A stretch of DNA of 64,000 nt, from assembly GCA_009741485.1 (NCBI GenBank), contig CM019216.1:55966918-56030917 (forward strand), read 5' to 3'. Below the pieces are notes generated by a model. The model ran no database searches, was not told the origin of the DNA, and saw nothing but the letters and a program-made list of their open reading frames with translations. Of the stretch, positions 22,198 through 33,200 are shown piece by piece. A program made the position numbers and the translations under genes. Position 1 is the first letter of the stretch, and every line of letters begins with the position of its first letter. The stretch is from Malurus cyaneus samueli. Taxonomy: Eukaryota > Chordata > Aves > Passeriformes > Maluridae.

Positions 22198-25106
22198 CTT
22201 CCTGCTCACTCTTCCTTACTGTAAAAAAGAAATAATGATGCAGAAGAGGTGTTAGTTTTCCAATACCCTCCACTCTTTCACCAGCAAAAGCAATTTAATT
22301 ACCAGGGAGATGGTGACTTCCTCTGTCAAAGTTCAGGATATCTGGCCAGTGGTTTCCCTATTAGCTCCTGTCATAGTTCAGTGAACCAATTTACTGTAGG
22401 TTTGGGTACCACCTGGAGAGGATGAACACTCAGCAGAGGAAGGGCTCCACAAAGAAGACAAATCAATCCAATCTTGGCTTCTTTTAAACTGTATCTGGTA
22501 CCACAGACCTCATGTAAGGGTTCAAAGCTGAAAGTCAGATTGAGCCACCATCCCGTCCTGTGCCCAGTGGTCTGTCACTCCAGAGCAATGAATTATGTCA
22601 CCAAAGCACACAAGGCTCAACCTCACTCATCCCAGGCATTCTTACTCCTCTTCCCCCACGCTGAGCAAAAGAAAGGGTCATTTTGGGAAATGGGGAGCAG
22701 GTAAAAATCTAACAGGGGGCAGGGGAGAACTGCTATCTGAGGCTAAAGAGATACTCTCATTGGGACGATCCTTACAAACACCCGAAAATCTCCTCACTCC
22801 CCTTTGACCTCACAGTCACGAGGCTAAAGTCTCTCTTTTTGGGAGCTATCACTCACATGATGTTATTATTTCACATAGAAAATGTAATTTTTTTTTAGGC
22901 AGATGATAAACATTTTTCAATTCTGGAAAAATCAAGGGCTCTTTTGGGAAAGAAACTGCTGTAGTAAATCTTGCTTTCTGGTCATTTATCTTTTGTGTGC
23001 AGAAAAAAAAGAAGTGTGTGTTCTTAATTGATATTCATTTGGTCTTTCACAAGTTACTTAATTTTCTTTAAAAAAAATAAAGGAAGATAGAGAGAGAGAG
23101 GAGATGTATAATTCTCACAAAATATTTCATAGATGGGTGTTTTTTTCTACAATTCAGTGGTGTTGAGAGCAAGAAAATGTCTATTACTGTGTTAGTAATT
23201 ACAGAAGCACTTTACTTCAGTCCACAGTTTCAAAAAGACAGTGTACATTTTTCATGTCTGAAGAAAATTATTGTGGACATTTAGCCAGCAATAAACTTAG
23301 ACTTATAAGCAGGTCCTGCATTTACTTGAATCATTTTATGTGTGCCAAGACAAATTTGGCCTACCTTTATATTTCTGTTTACCATTTACTGGCTTATACT
23401 GTCACAGAAGTTGTTTTATGTGGAAGGGAACATGGAGTATTTTTTCCTGTTCCACTCTGGGTGAGTGGTTGGCTACAGGTTTAATGCATGTATTTCATAA
23501 GTGCTCCTGAACAGACTGCAAGGCTCAGAATGTAATGCAGCACTAGGACTGGACACACATATGATTGCTTATATTTCCTGAAATGTACCTCACTTCTGCT
23601 CCTTCATGCCTACTCCAAGATATCACTTTAAATCATCCAATTTCCAGGGCATTTAGATTCATCTCAGCGCTTGATGTGAGCTGCTCTATGTCCAAGCTGT
23701 CCAGAAAGCAAAACTTCTGTGAAAAAGCAAAGCTTTAGAATTTAGTGTTGTTAAATGCTTGGATAAAAATGAGATCTTCTGAAATTTCTTACAAAAATGA
23801 GGTGACAAGACTGGGCCACCATTCATTTGCCAACATCCCCTGGCTAGCCCACTCACCTACTTTACTTGGAGTAGCATATTTGACCTCACTCTGCCCTCTC
23901 CCACCCCACTATAGCATGGGAGCTTGTTGTTTGCTGTCAGATTAGTAGATGTTTTCCTCCCAAGCAGGGCTTGAGAAATTTTGCAGTTTTCTGAAATGTT
24001 TGTTAAAATATCCCGGCCACCTTTACATCATTAGCTCCACGTTAATTGTTCTGATTTTGCAGGAGTCTTCCACAGATGTTCTCACAAAGGCATTTCATAT
24101 GTGTACGTTCACAGAAAATGTTCCATATGACACTTCTGATGAAAGCTTTATAGAGCTGCTCAAGATCTTGTTTTTGCTTAATGGACTTTAGATTTGATTC
24201 TTCTTCAACAATTTTCTAGATATTCCCTTAAGAATAATCTTCAAAGGCATGCTCAGAGTATATTTTGTCATCTGATTTCTAAGAAACTCCAGCAAAACTC
24301 CTCTGCTCTGTATAAAATTGATGAGTCATTTTGCACATGTTCTTTGTGTAGATTAGATGTATTAATCTGAATCCTTCTCATTGTCCCCAACAAAGGGGTA
24401 AGGGTGATAATTTTTTATATACTCTTTTTGGATTTATGCAAGTCTAATCACTGAATACAAGTTGTTAGTTAACTTCTAGTGACTATTTAATGAGTAAATA
24501 GAATAAGGGTGAGGGACGCTTCATCTGTATTTATTTTCTGACATAGCTGACAGCTAGAGTGATATCTTCTACCTCTTTCTTCTTTTGTTACAGCAGTACT
24601 AATCAAACCACACAGAGACATATTTGTCATTATATGTAATTATGTTCAATATGTTTATATTAGGGAAGCATAGGTTTCATAATGTTTTTGCTCCAAATTT
24701 CTTTCTGCTACAGATTATTTCAGTTTATGCATATTTATAAATGGTATTTAAAAGTACAATAACACATTAATTATAATAAAACGTTGATTTGGAAATAGGA
24801 GCAACCACAGAACGGATATAGGTGACTGCATAACTTGTGGCAGAGGGTCAACATTTCGTTAGGACTTGGGGAGCTTCACTTTGGCTCCCTTAAAATACAG
24901 AGAATGACCAGAAATTATTCAGAAAGGCTGCAAATTCTTATGTGGTTGAAACAGGTCAGAGAAAACCTTGATCCTTCAGAAGCCTTTTGAAAGACCTGTT
25001 CCTCTATGGACCTGTTACTAATCCTCACAGCAATGGGTTTTCACCCTCTCTCATCACCACTTCCCTTTTTTCCCCTTCCTCCCCCCTTTTCTCCAACCCA
25101 ATTAGC
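22198..25106. other. AT-rich non-coding stretch
   Basis: Unique sequence. A purine-rich (GA)n-like run lies near 23087-23101. Frames of 60-80 codons at 22474-22807 and 23254-23484 (+) are not supported by splice signals or recognisable domains. Confidence 0.5.
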
Positions 25107-25245
25107 AGATTAGCCAGCAGGCTGTGAAGCCTGCAGAAGCAGGAATTAAACCGACTTTTATCACATGCCAAACTAACTGGGGAGTCACCCAAGAGCCCCA
25201 GCCATGCCCTTAGAGAGCCCTGTCCTTGAGGACACCCAAGGGTGG
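25107..25245 (+). ncRNA. Possible non-coding exon behind a strong pyrimidine tract (speculative)
   Basis: A pyrimidine tract of about 45 bases (25050-25100) ends in AATTAGCAG, and a GGTGG/GTAAGG donor-like site lies at about 25245. The body stays open in one frame for 34 codons but then meets TAG before the donor. If spliced, it would be non-coding or carry a stop. A second donor-like CACAG/GTGAGG lies near 25330. Confidence 0.12.
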
Positions 25246-26416
25246 GTAAGGAAATCAAAGGTGCCATCAAAGACTCCTTCAAAGTGACAACATTATCCTC
25301 CACAAAAGCTCTTCCCAGTGGTGCACAGGTGAGGCCCTGGTGGCACGGGTGGTGACAGGCGGAGGGGCAGCAGCACTGGGAAAGCAAGGGACTGTGTTGG
25401 TGTATCTGACCCCTAAGAAGGGTGTGCTATAGGGCTGGCAGTGCAGCTGAGGGGCAGCAAACAGTAATAACTGCAAGTCAAACACAATTCCTACACATGG
25501 TGCCATTGGCAGAAGGAAGAAGATATTTAATTGTGGGGTTTTTTTGACCGTGTAGTTGCAAATTAGTGTAATATGACCATGTTGACAAGCAGATGTAGTC
25601 AGGTTTTAACATTCATGCATCATTTAGGCAATGAAGTATGTTCTAACCAAAGCCATTTTTCTATATTGGTATGTTACCTCACATTAATGTGATAAACATT
25701 TTATCTAAATTTGAAAATGTCTTCAGCTGTCAGTTATGTACAATTCAGGCAACTTATAGGATATACACCAAGGTAAAAGACCTGCACCACTTTATCCAGA
25801 TCTCAGCGGCTGTTTCAGATCTTACTTTGTATAAAATTGAATACAGGATTATTGTCTAGATGGTAAGACAGTGGACCAGACATGAACTGCTCTTACAGGT
25901 GAAGAACTGTTCCTGAGATTGCTGAATGATTTGGGTGTGAAAATGTTTGGGGATGTACTGTATAAAGCACAATTCCATAGGATAGCTTAAACCAAGCTAT
26001 TTCTGCACTTAGAGAAATGAGTGTGACTGGGGTAAGCAAACATTTTACCTCCACAAGAGAGGAATAAGGAAAGTCAGAGCACTCTGGCAGAACCTTCAGA
26101 TCTCCCACACAGTTTGAATGTTTTCACCTCTACACCAGACCATGTCTGCCTGCACACAGGGGATCATACCAATGTGAAGTTTGTTTCTGAGCACAAAACT
26201 ACAGGCAAACCTTCCTGTGGCTTTCCTCTGACTGTTAGCTCTGAATCTTAATGATGACACCCTCTGTAAAAACAAATAAAATAATTGTAGCACAAATACT
26301 TTGCTAATGAACTTTATTATTAATCCAATCATGCTGATAAAGAGCATTCAGTGTGAATATCTTGCCAAACTAATTAAGGTTTGAGGTTTTATTTTTCCTT
26401 ATCTTCATTAAATCAG
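25246..26416. other. Non-coding stretch upstream of the coiled-coil exon candidate
   Basis: The first 260 bases continue a GC-richer patch in which a 120-codon minus-strand frame (25025-25387) lies without recognisable domains. The rest is AT-rich and unique. Its last 40 bases form the pyrimidine tract and branch-point-like sequence (TTCATTAAATCAG) of the exon candidate. Confidence 0.5.
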
Positions 26417-26523
26417 AGAAGCAGAGAAGATCCAAGAACTGAACAGATCTCTGAGGAGAAGAGCGGAAGAGCTGAATCACAAAAAGAGAAGACAGCAAAA
26501 AAGAATTTTGGAAGATAAGGAAG
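26417..26523 (+). CDS. Candidate internal coding exon, coiled-coil segment of an unidentified protein
   Basis: Seen: a pyrimidine-rich acceptor (TTTTCCTTATCTTCATTAAATCAG, ending 26416) and a donor GAAG/GTAAAG with GT at 26524. Between them one frame is fully open (one base, 35 codons, one base), while the other two contain stops. The peptide starts EAEKIQELNRSLRRRAEELN, continues with a basic K/R/Q run and ends in acidic residues. Hydrophobic residues 5, 8, 12 and 19 follow a heptad spacing, so it should form an amphipathic coiled coil. Acceptor phase is 2 and donor phase 1. Known: such short Glu/Lys/Arg-rich exons are common in large cytoskeletal or ciliary coiled-coil proteins. Inference: the window lies in a plus-strand gene with very long introns. 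I could not name the gene. A purine-rich chance segment is the alternative. Confidence 0.42.
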
Positions 26524-29500
26524 GTAAAGGAAGCATTTTGGTAAAACAATTTTTTGTTAAAAAGAGAGGAAGAATTTCACAGTGTATAAATACATATTTA
26601 TAGCTCATTGTGCATTTTTCTCGTTTGGTTTGCATCAATTTACTTAAACATTGTACATATTTTGACTGCATATTTTCTAAATAAGTTTGAGGAACATGTG
26701 GGAAAATTCAGTTAAGCAACAACATCCTGTAAAATTTCTAATGGTTGAAGTGATCAACACACAGAAGATCAAGACAAATACATATAGAAACACACAAAAA
26801 AATTGTCATAAGCATGGAATAATTAGTGCTAAATGGTAATAATGCCATGTCATCACATTATAGTTATGGAGGATGTGCCACCAAAGTCTGGGAACAGACT
26901 CATTTTAAGCTTCAGGGGAAAAGCCAATCTTATTCCTCTACCCAGCTTCATAGTGTGCCATGTTCTACCTCTTCTGCTTCGCACAGCCCGCTGTGACAAT
27001 TTATTTCATGTATGCTATACAGAGAAAGCTTACTTATTTATGGGTTGTAAAAATTAACTTTTAATGGAACACTGAGTTCTGGGGCACAAAGAAAATTTAA
27101 AAGGAGAGGATAGTAAGGGATGATTCAATTTGTACCATTCTCCTGCTATATTCCACTTGTTCTTTTCATTTCCTTAACACAATTATTTTGTAACAGACTC
27201 TGATACAGTTTTACACCTAAAGCATTGTCATAAAATATTCAGAAGTTACTATATTTTATTACTGCTGAGTAAGTACTTTGCTTTTATTCTCTGGTGGTTA
27301 TAGTATGGAGCTGTATTGCTGCATGAAAGGCTAAACAACTGTAAAAAAATACAGACTTTAAGCTTAAAGTTTAGCAACAACATGCACACACACTTTTGAG
27401 GGCATGTAAGGCTTGAAAGGCCAGGTACTGCCAGCAGGTACTCTGGCAGGTTGAGGTCTCCAGGGAATAGCCCACTGCAGAACAGAGAAAGTGGAAAAAT
27501 GCATGGCTCTGCCACTTTATAATGAGAAGTGTGCATCCACTCAGGGAAGAGTTGCTTTTGCTGATTGCCTCCTTAACATCTTTACTGCATTAGAGCTCAG
27601 CTGTGGGTGCAGTCCCTCCCGTGTACAAAGGACACTGCCTGGGCAGGAGGATGACATTATGCTTAATATTTGTACAGGCACCTTTAAACACTGAACTGCA
27701 GGAGCGCTGTCCCTGCTGAGGGGCAGAAGGGGGGAATTGCCTGCTAGTTTTCGAAAGATTTGCATAACTCCCAGAAATCCATTTCTCTCTTTTTTTTTTG
27801 TGCCTTTGAATGGTCATGCCTTTAGGGTATTTTCAGACCTTTCATTTATTTGTAATGGCTAATCCTTTTCTGGCAGTAAACAAAGAATCGCTTGTTATAC
27901 AACAAACAGTACCTACGGTGTTTGCCAGTGGCAGGTTGCACTAGTTACGGAGAAAAGAATCCACCTCCAATGCCCAGGCTTTGGAAAGCATGAGTGGCTT
28001 CAGATTTATGCGCCTTGTCCGGCTAATGGCATAGTTGTGCCCATATGATGTGAAGTTGAGTTCTGTTTTTTTAAGAGAATTATATATGAAAACAAATTAA
28101 TGAAGGGGTTCTCACCCCAAGCTTTTGGTGATGCACAAATTTCCAAGTAGAAACTGTCCCTTCCAGCAGGACGAATCTGGAAAATTGAGCACTTCTACCC
28201 CTTAGTCAATCAAGAGGTCACAACACTATTATCTCTTATGCAGGGAACAGGGAAACTTCCCAGTTGGTTCAAAGATGCCATTTCCAAACTGCCATGGGGG
28301 ACAGAGCTCAGAAAGATGCTTCAAACTCTAGGCACTAGGACAAGAAGCATAATAAATAATAGCAGGAGAAAAAAAAAAAAAAAAAGAAAGAAAAAGAGTA
28401 GATTTCAGGTATTAACAGGACTTTGAGAACTGAGAGATCACACAACCTCTCTGGTTCTTATGGCTGGTATTGAACTTCTGAGTCTTGAGGGATGTTTTGA
28501 TATCCACAAAATTTTTAATGACAATGAAGCATTCTGGATGGATGGTTTAATGAAGCACTTTCCCATGTTTCTCAGGAATGAAGTCCAGATCAGCTTTAAA
28601 CAGACTAATTTTCCACAGTTCCCCACATCCTGGGGAGAAAACCCCAAAATCTGTGCTGAGGAGCAGTAAGGACTGGGGCAGAACACTGCACCTTCATCTT
28701 CATCTTTACCTGAATATTTAGGGGAGAGACATCTGCAGTCCTTCCTTTCTAACTTCTTTCTTCTCATGCTCTGTCAGCAGTGCCTGTCAGCAATCCACAG
28801 GCCTTTCATTTCCAGCTGATGGTGGGCACAAATATTTTCCTTTTGTTCTTAACCCAGCACAATAGGTTAAAACATTCACCTTGACATCAGCAATGTTAGA
28901 GCAGAATAAATTCCCATGGAAAACATGATATTCAGATGTGCTGACACCTTGAAATAGTTATCAAAGAGCACATCAAATCATTATCCAGCTGCAACTTGAT
29001 TGTCATTAAATGTGGTTATTATTATGTTTTTCAGTGAGAAAAGGCTTTTACAGTGGCAAAGACACCTCTCCCAAATCATATTTTGATTACATGTCATTAG
29101 AAACTTAAGTAATTATAGTTATTTGAAATGAATGCAAGTGTATATTTTTCAATATTTCAGTTTTGTTTTTAGCCATGCCCTCCAGCCCATCATATTGGGG
29201 GCTGCTAAAATAAAACTGCTGCAAAGATTTTTTTTTATAGCCTTTTCAGATTTTCTACTTTATATCATCAGTGTCTTTCAATCAAATGCATAAAGAAGCT
29301 GGGACTAGAAACTGTAGTATTTAGACCATCTACAAATCAAAATATTTGAGAAAAATTAAATGAGTTCTTAAACAATATCATCTTTCTTTTTAGCTTATGA
29401 AATGTTTTGAAAAAAAAATACTGCTTTTCCCACAATAGATATTGAGAGTTCTAGTTCCTAAACTGAATTGAAAAAAAATTTTTTTGATGTTCGGACCAAA

Positions 29501-29898
29501 TTAAGCCATTTTACCTCGTAGAATTGTCAGTCAATACTATAAATATTGAGTGATATTTGTTTAAAATGGAATTTTTACAAGGATTATGCAAATAAATTCA
29601 TTTGAAATTTATATTTATTATGAAAATTTCTTGTTCAGGGACAGTGCTATTTGCAGATTCCATCTCTTATGCCCAGCCTCCCAAATGCCTTGGGAATCGA
29701 TGCTCACTGTTTTCATCTTCTATTGACTGTAAAGAGTTACTCCGAGTTACAGAAGCATAAATAAAATGAATTATGTTCTTTAGTCTCTCACCTTGGTGCT
29801 CAAGGAAAGGAGAAGGAAACAGAAACCCTCCTGACCCTGGGAAAGTGCTGTTTACGGGCTGCATGCCTACTCAAACCTTGGAATGAGGACTTTGCCTT
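26524..29898. other. AT-rich non-coding stretch
   Basis: No repeat family was recognised. It contains a 17-A run at 28369-28385 in a purine block to about 28398, and an A/T palindrome near 29469-29485. Frames on both strands (for example 28438-28767 minus, 109 codons) have no recognisable domain. Confidence 0.5.
28369..28398. repeat. Poly-A / purine low-complexity run
   Basis: Seventeen consecutive A followed by GAAAG-type units. No SINE or processed transcript was recognised immediately upstream, so it is not convincingly a retroposon tail. Confidence 0.85.
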
Positions 29899-29899
29899 C

Positions 29900-30238
29900 T
29901 TACACACAAGGCAGCGCTGTCCAGAGCCCCCAGTGATGAGGAGGGTGCTGAACCCCCACAGGGCGATGATTCTGCCTCTCCTGGCGGTGCTGCCTCACTC
30001 GGGGTGCCTGGAGGAGCTCAGCAGGAAGCCCTTCTCCTGCAGGCTGTGTGAAGCAGCAGCACCCAGGGCTGCAGCATCCTCCAGCTCTGCTCCTCTCCCA
30101 GCCTGACCCGAGGCTCCCTCGCTCCTTGCTGAGCTCCTGCAGGATGATTCTGCTGCTCGCCACGGCGAGTTCACAGAGGGATCTGTGACCCAGGAGCCTC
30201 TGCCTGGCACCAGAAAGAAAATCCATCTGCTTCTGCAA
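29900..30238 (-). pseudogene. GC-rich exon-like or retrogene-like remnant (uncertain)
   Basis: About 340 bp of markedly GC-richer DNA with roughly eight to ten CpG sites lies inside AT-rich sequence. On the minus strand one frame is open for 112 codons from an acceptor-like TTTGCAG to a GTGTAAG donor-like end. Its first part reads well (SLCELAVASSRIILQELSKE), but it then becomes Cys/Pro/Gln-rich. A second frame reads well in the middle (GAELEDAAALGAAASHSLQE), which suggests a frameshifted relic. I recognise no parent protein. Alternatives are a small CpG island, an unrecognised transposon, or a non-coding exon. Confidence 0.2.
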
Positions 30239-33200
30239 ACCAGAGTCTCTGCCTCTCAGATAACAGCTGGGATCTTTTCTCTCTCAGATAAGGCAGACGA
30301 ATCTCGCTCCTTGCTTCTGCTGACTTTGGCATATGTGGCCAAGATAACACACAGCTGCCTCAACATGACAGCAAGCACAGGGCTACACAAAAGCACCTAA
30401 AAAAAATGAAATAATAATTGTATTTTCTTCAGATAAACAGAATGAAAACCCCCTTTTTTCATTCACCTTTTGGGAACCAGGTGCTCAATTGTAAAGCTAT
30501 ATATTTCTGTGATGGAAGATTGCAGGAATGCTTTAGAAGATCACACTGATGTGACTGCAGAATTAGCTGCCAGATCCCATCCTTTGCAGAAGCAGAAACC
30601 ACCCTCCTTTCAGAAGGAACTCAGTATTTAATGGCCATCAAGGCATCATTGTTGAAAGTGAAATTTAAAAATGGAGTGCTAGGACTTAAAAGAAAGAAAG
30701 TGAAGAATGTGAAAGTACAGAGCTAATAATTTAGTTCAGGTACACAACATCTTTATTTCTGTTAGCATCTTTGTTCCTTTCACTCCTGAAATGCATTTTT
30801 ATGGCGTGTACATAACTGCGTGTGTGGACATCTGTGTGCGATACTGATCAAGGCCTAAATCATAAATGGACTTGCTGTGTTTAATTGGATTTGCTGAGGA
30901 TTTGTGATGGATGTGCTCAGATCTTGTTTTCCTTCTTCTTTAGGACCTGTGATCCATGCAAGAAGCAGCAGCAATGGTTTAAGAAGCAGTTGTTGCAGTG
31001 CACAGGTCTGACAGAGAATCCAGTCCCAGTATCACGTGGCCAAGCAAATAGGGATGATTTGCTCATAATTCCTGAACCCTTCTCATGCTTTCTGATAATT
31101 GTGCCTTCATGTGCTTCAGCATCTGTGTAGCAGTGTAAACCAGTGGTTATTACTCAAAAAATGCTTGGGATTACTTCCTAGAGATTTGTGGCTGGTAGTT
31201 TACCTGTGGTGAGTATCTTTGAATAAAATCATTACTTAACATGATTTTTCACGCCGATCAAAATTTAAATGAGTGTAAACTAATTTGTATGTGTGTAGAG
31301 CTAAAATTTTTCCACTTGGTCACGTCCAACAGTTAAAAGCAAAAATCAAATAATACTCTTGGTGAAACTGGATTTTAAGGTAAAATAAAGAGTAGATCCA
31401 AAGAATTTCCAGAGACAAAAAATTACAAAATATTTTCCTTAGAGCTACATATGAGATTGTATTAATTTTGTGGAAAACTCTAATCTGGATTACTGCTCTA
31501 TTGTATTCAGCCATGGAGAAATGCAATAAGAGAAAGTCAAAAACAGATAAAAAATTTTAAAAACAATTTTTGGTAGACACAACACGGCAAAAGCAAATGG
31601 ATTAGCACAATATAATGTGTCTTCTTAGAGGTTATCCTGGAGAAATAGTTTTTAAACATATTGGGCAACGAGATGAAAATTCCACAGACACGTTTCAGGC
31701 TCCAGATGAAAGATCACATAGAAATGATGCTGGACTGGTACCTCAAGCAATTCTTGGTGATGAAATAGGACTTTCCTGCAGTAAAACAAAAATATACCTC
31801 TGAGGGTGTCAGGCATTCTGGTCTAAAGGAGTCCCTCTGTTATTTCCCAAAGAATGGTGTCCATGTGGAGCAGTTACACCAGTTTGAGGCTTGCAACTAC
31901 GAGTAACAACTGATGAGCCAGAGCCCTTTAAAATTTCCTTTTTGGTTCTCTGCTTTTGGGACAAGTGATGGAACTGAGTCAAGCACAAGGCCAGTCCAGC
32001 AGCTGGGATGATTATGGTGAAGTTTCCTAGGAAGGTGAAAGGTTGGAGATTTCTATGGTGATTGAAGTGTGTGATACTCTCTGCAAAGGCTTCTCTTTTC
32101 AAAATGGTTTTATTTTTTCTTAAACGACTCTATGTCTTTCTTCCAAGCACAGTTTTGCAAATACATTGTCCAGAATTTCCTTCTCTGATCTTAATTATCC
32201 ATCAGCCAGCTTCCCTCTTATTAATTAGTACTCAAATTTTAGCAGCAGCTTGAACCGGGTCACTGTTCACATGTTGAAACAACAGATGCAAAGGGGTTTG
32301 TGAGTGACAGGATAAAAATTAGGCACCATCTTGGCATGAAGTTTGAGAAAGATGTTAAGAAATATCTCTACATTTCATATTGGAATCTATTCCACATCTC
32401 TGAGTACTGTATATACTGTACAAATGCTTCATTTTAAGTCTGCCAACATTGCCTCTCCAATTTGTCAATCCTGGTATTCTTTTTAGTAAGTGCTACAAAT
32501 GTACGACTCATCATTGTTATTATGTTCCATTAGAACATTTGCCAGTTTTGAGTTCTGTCAGATATACGTGATAGCATTTGATGAATCACTGCTGAAATGA
32601 TCCACTACAAATAACATCCAATTTTTCGGAGTGCTTTCTCCCAGTATTGATAAGTATCTGGGGTTTAAATGCAATGCTGTTTCTACACACTCAATCACAT
32701 TGCTTCTTGCAAACATTTGGGATGAGTTTTCTATTGACTACTTAATTAATCGTCTTGGCTCATGCTTTTTCTGTCAGTCAAGGATTGCACTAGTCTACTG
32801 TTACAATGATATTTTGTTGCAGAAAAGGTGGTGCATTCAGTTGTACCACTGATTTAGTAACCTGTTTCCAACATTGGGGCGCTGCAATCATAGCAAACCT
32901 TCATTTGTACTTGAGCTTTGCATTTCTTTTGTTTGTAGGGTGTGTTCAGCATCTGGGTTGCTGCAGCAGACAGGTCAAGGCTTCGTAAATACGCACACAA
33001 ACTCCCTTGAGCGAGTCATTGATCCAGAAAATGTCCTGTAGAGCAAAATCTGCAAAGCAGAATTCCTTGTCCTGTAAACATACCTCCTCAAATGCAGCTT
33101 TGTTTAAGTCTTGGGGTAGGGAAAGAATCAAAAATTTTAAAAAATAAGTGGGCAAGGTACGGAGTTGGTAAAACTTGAATATGTCTGTATTCTACTTGTC

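Noticed and set aside
28369..28398. Possible processed-pseudogene poly-A tail
   Set aside because: No upstream sequence resembles a known transcript, and no target-site duplication was evident.
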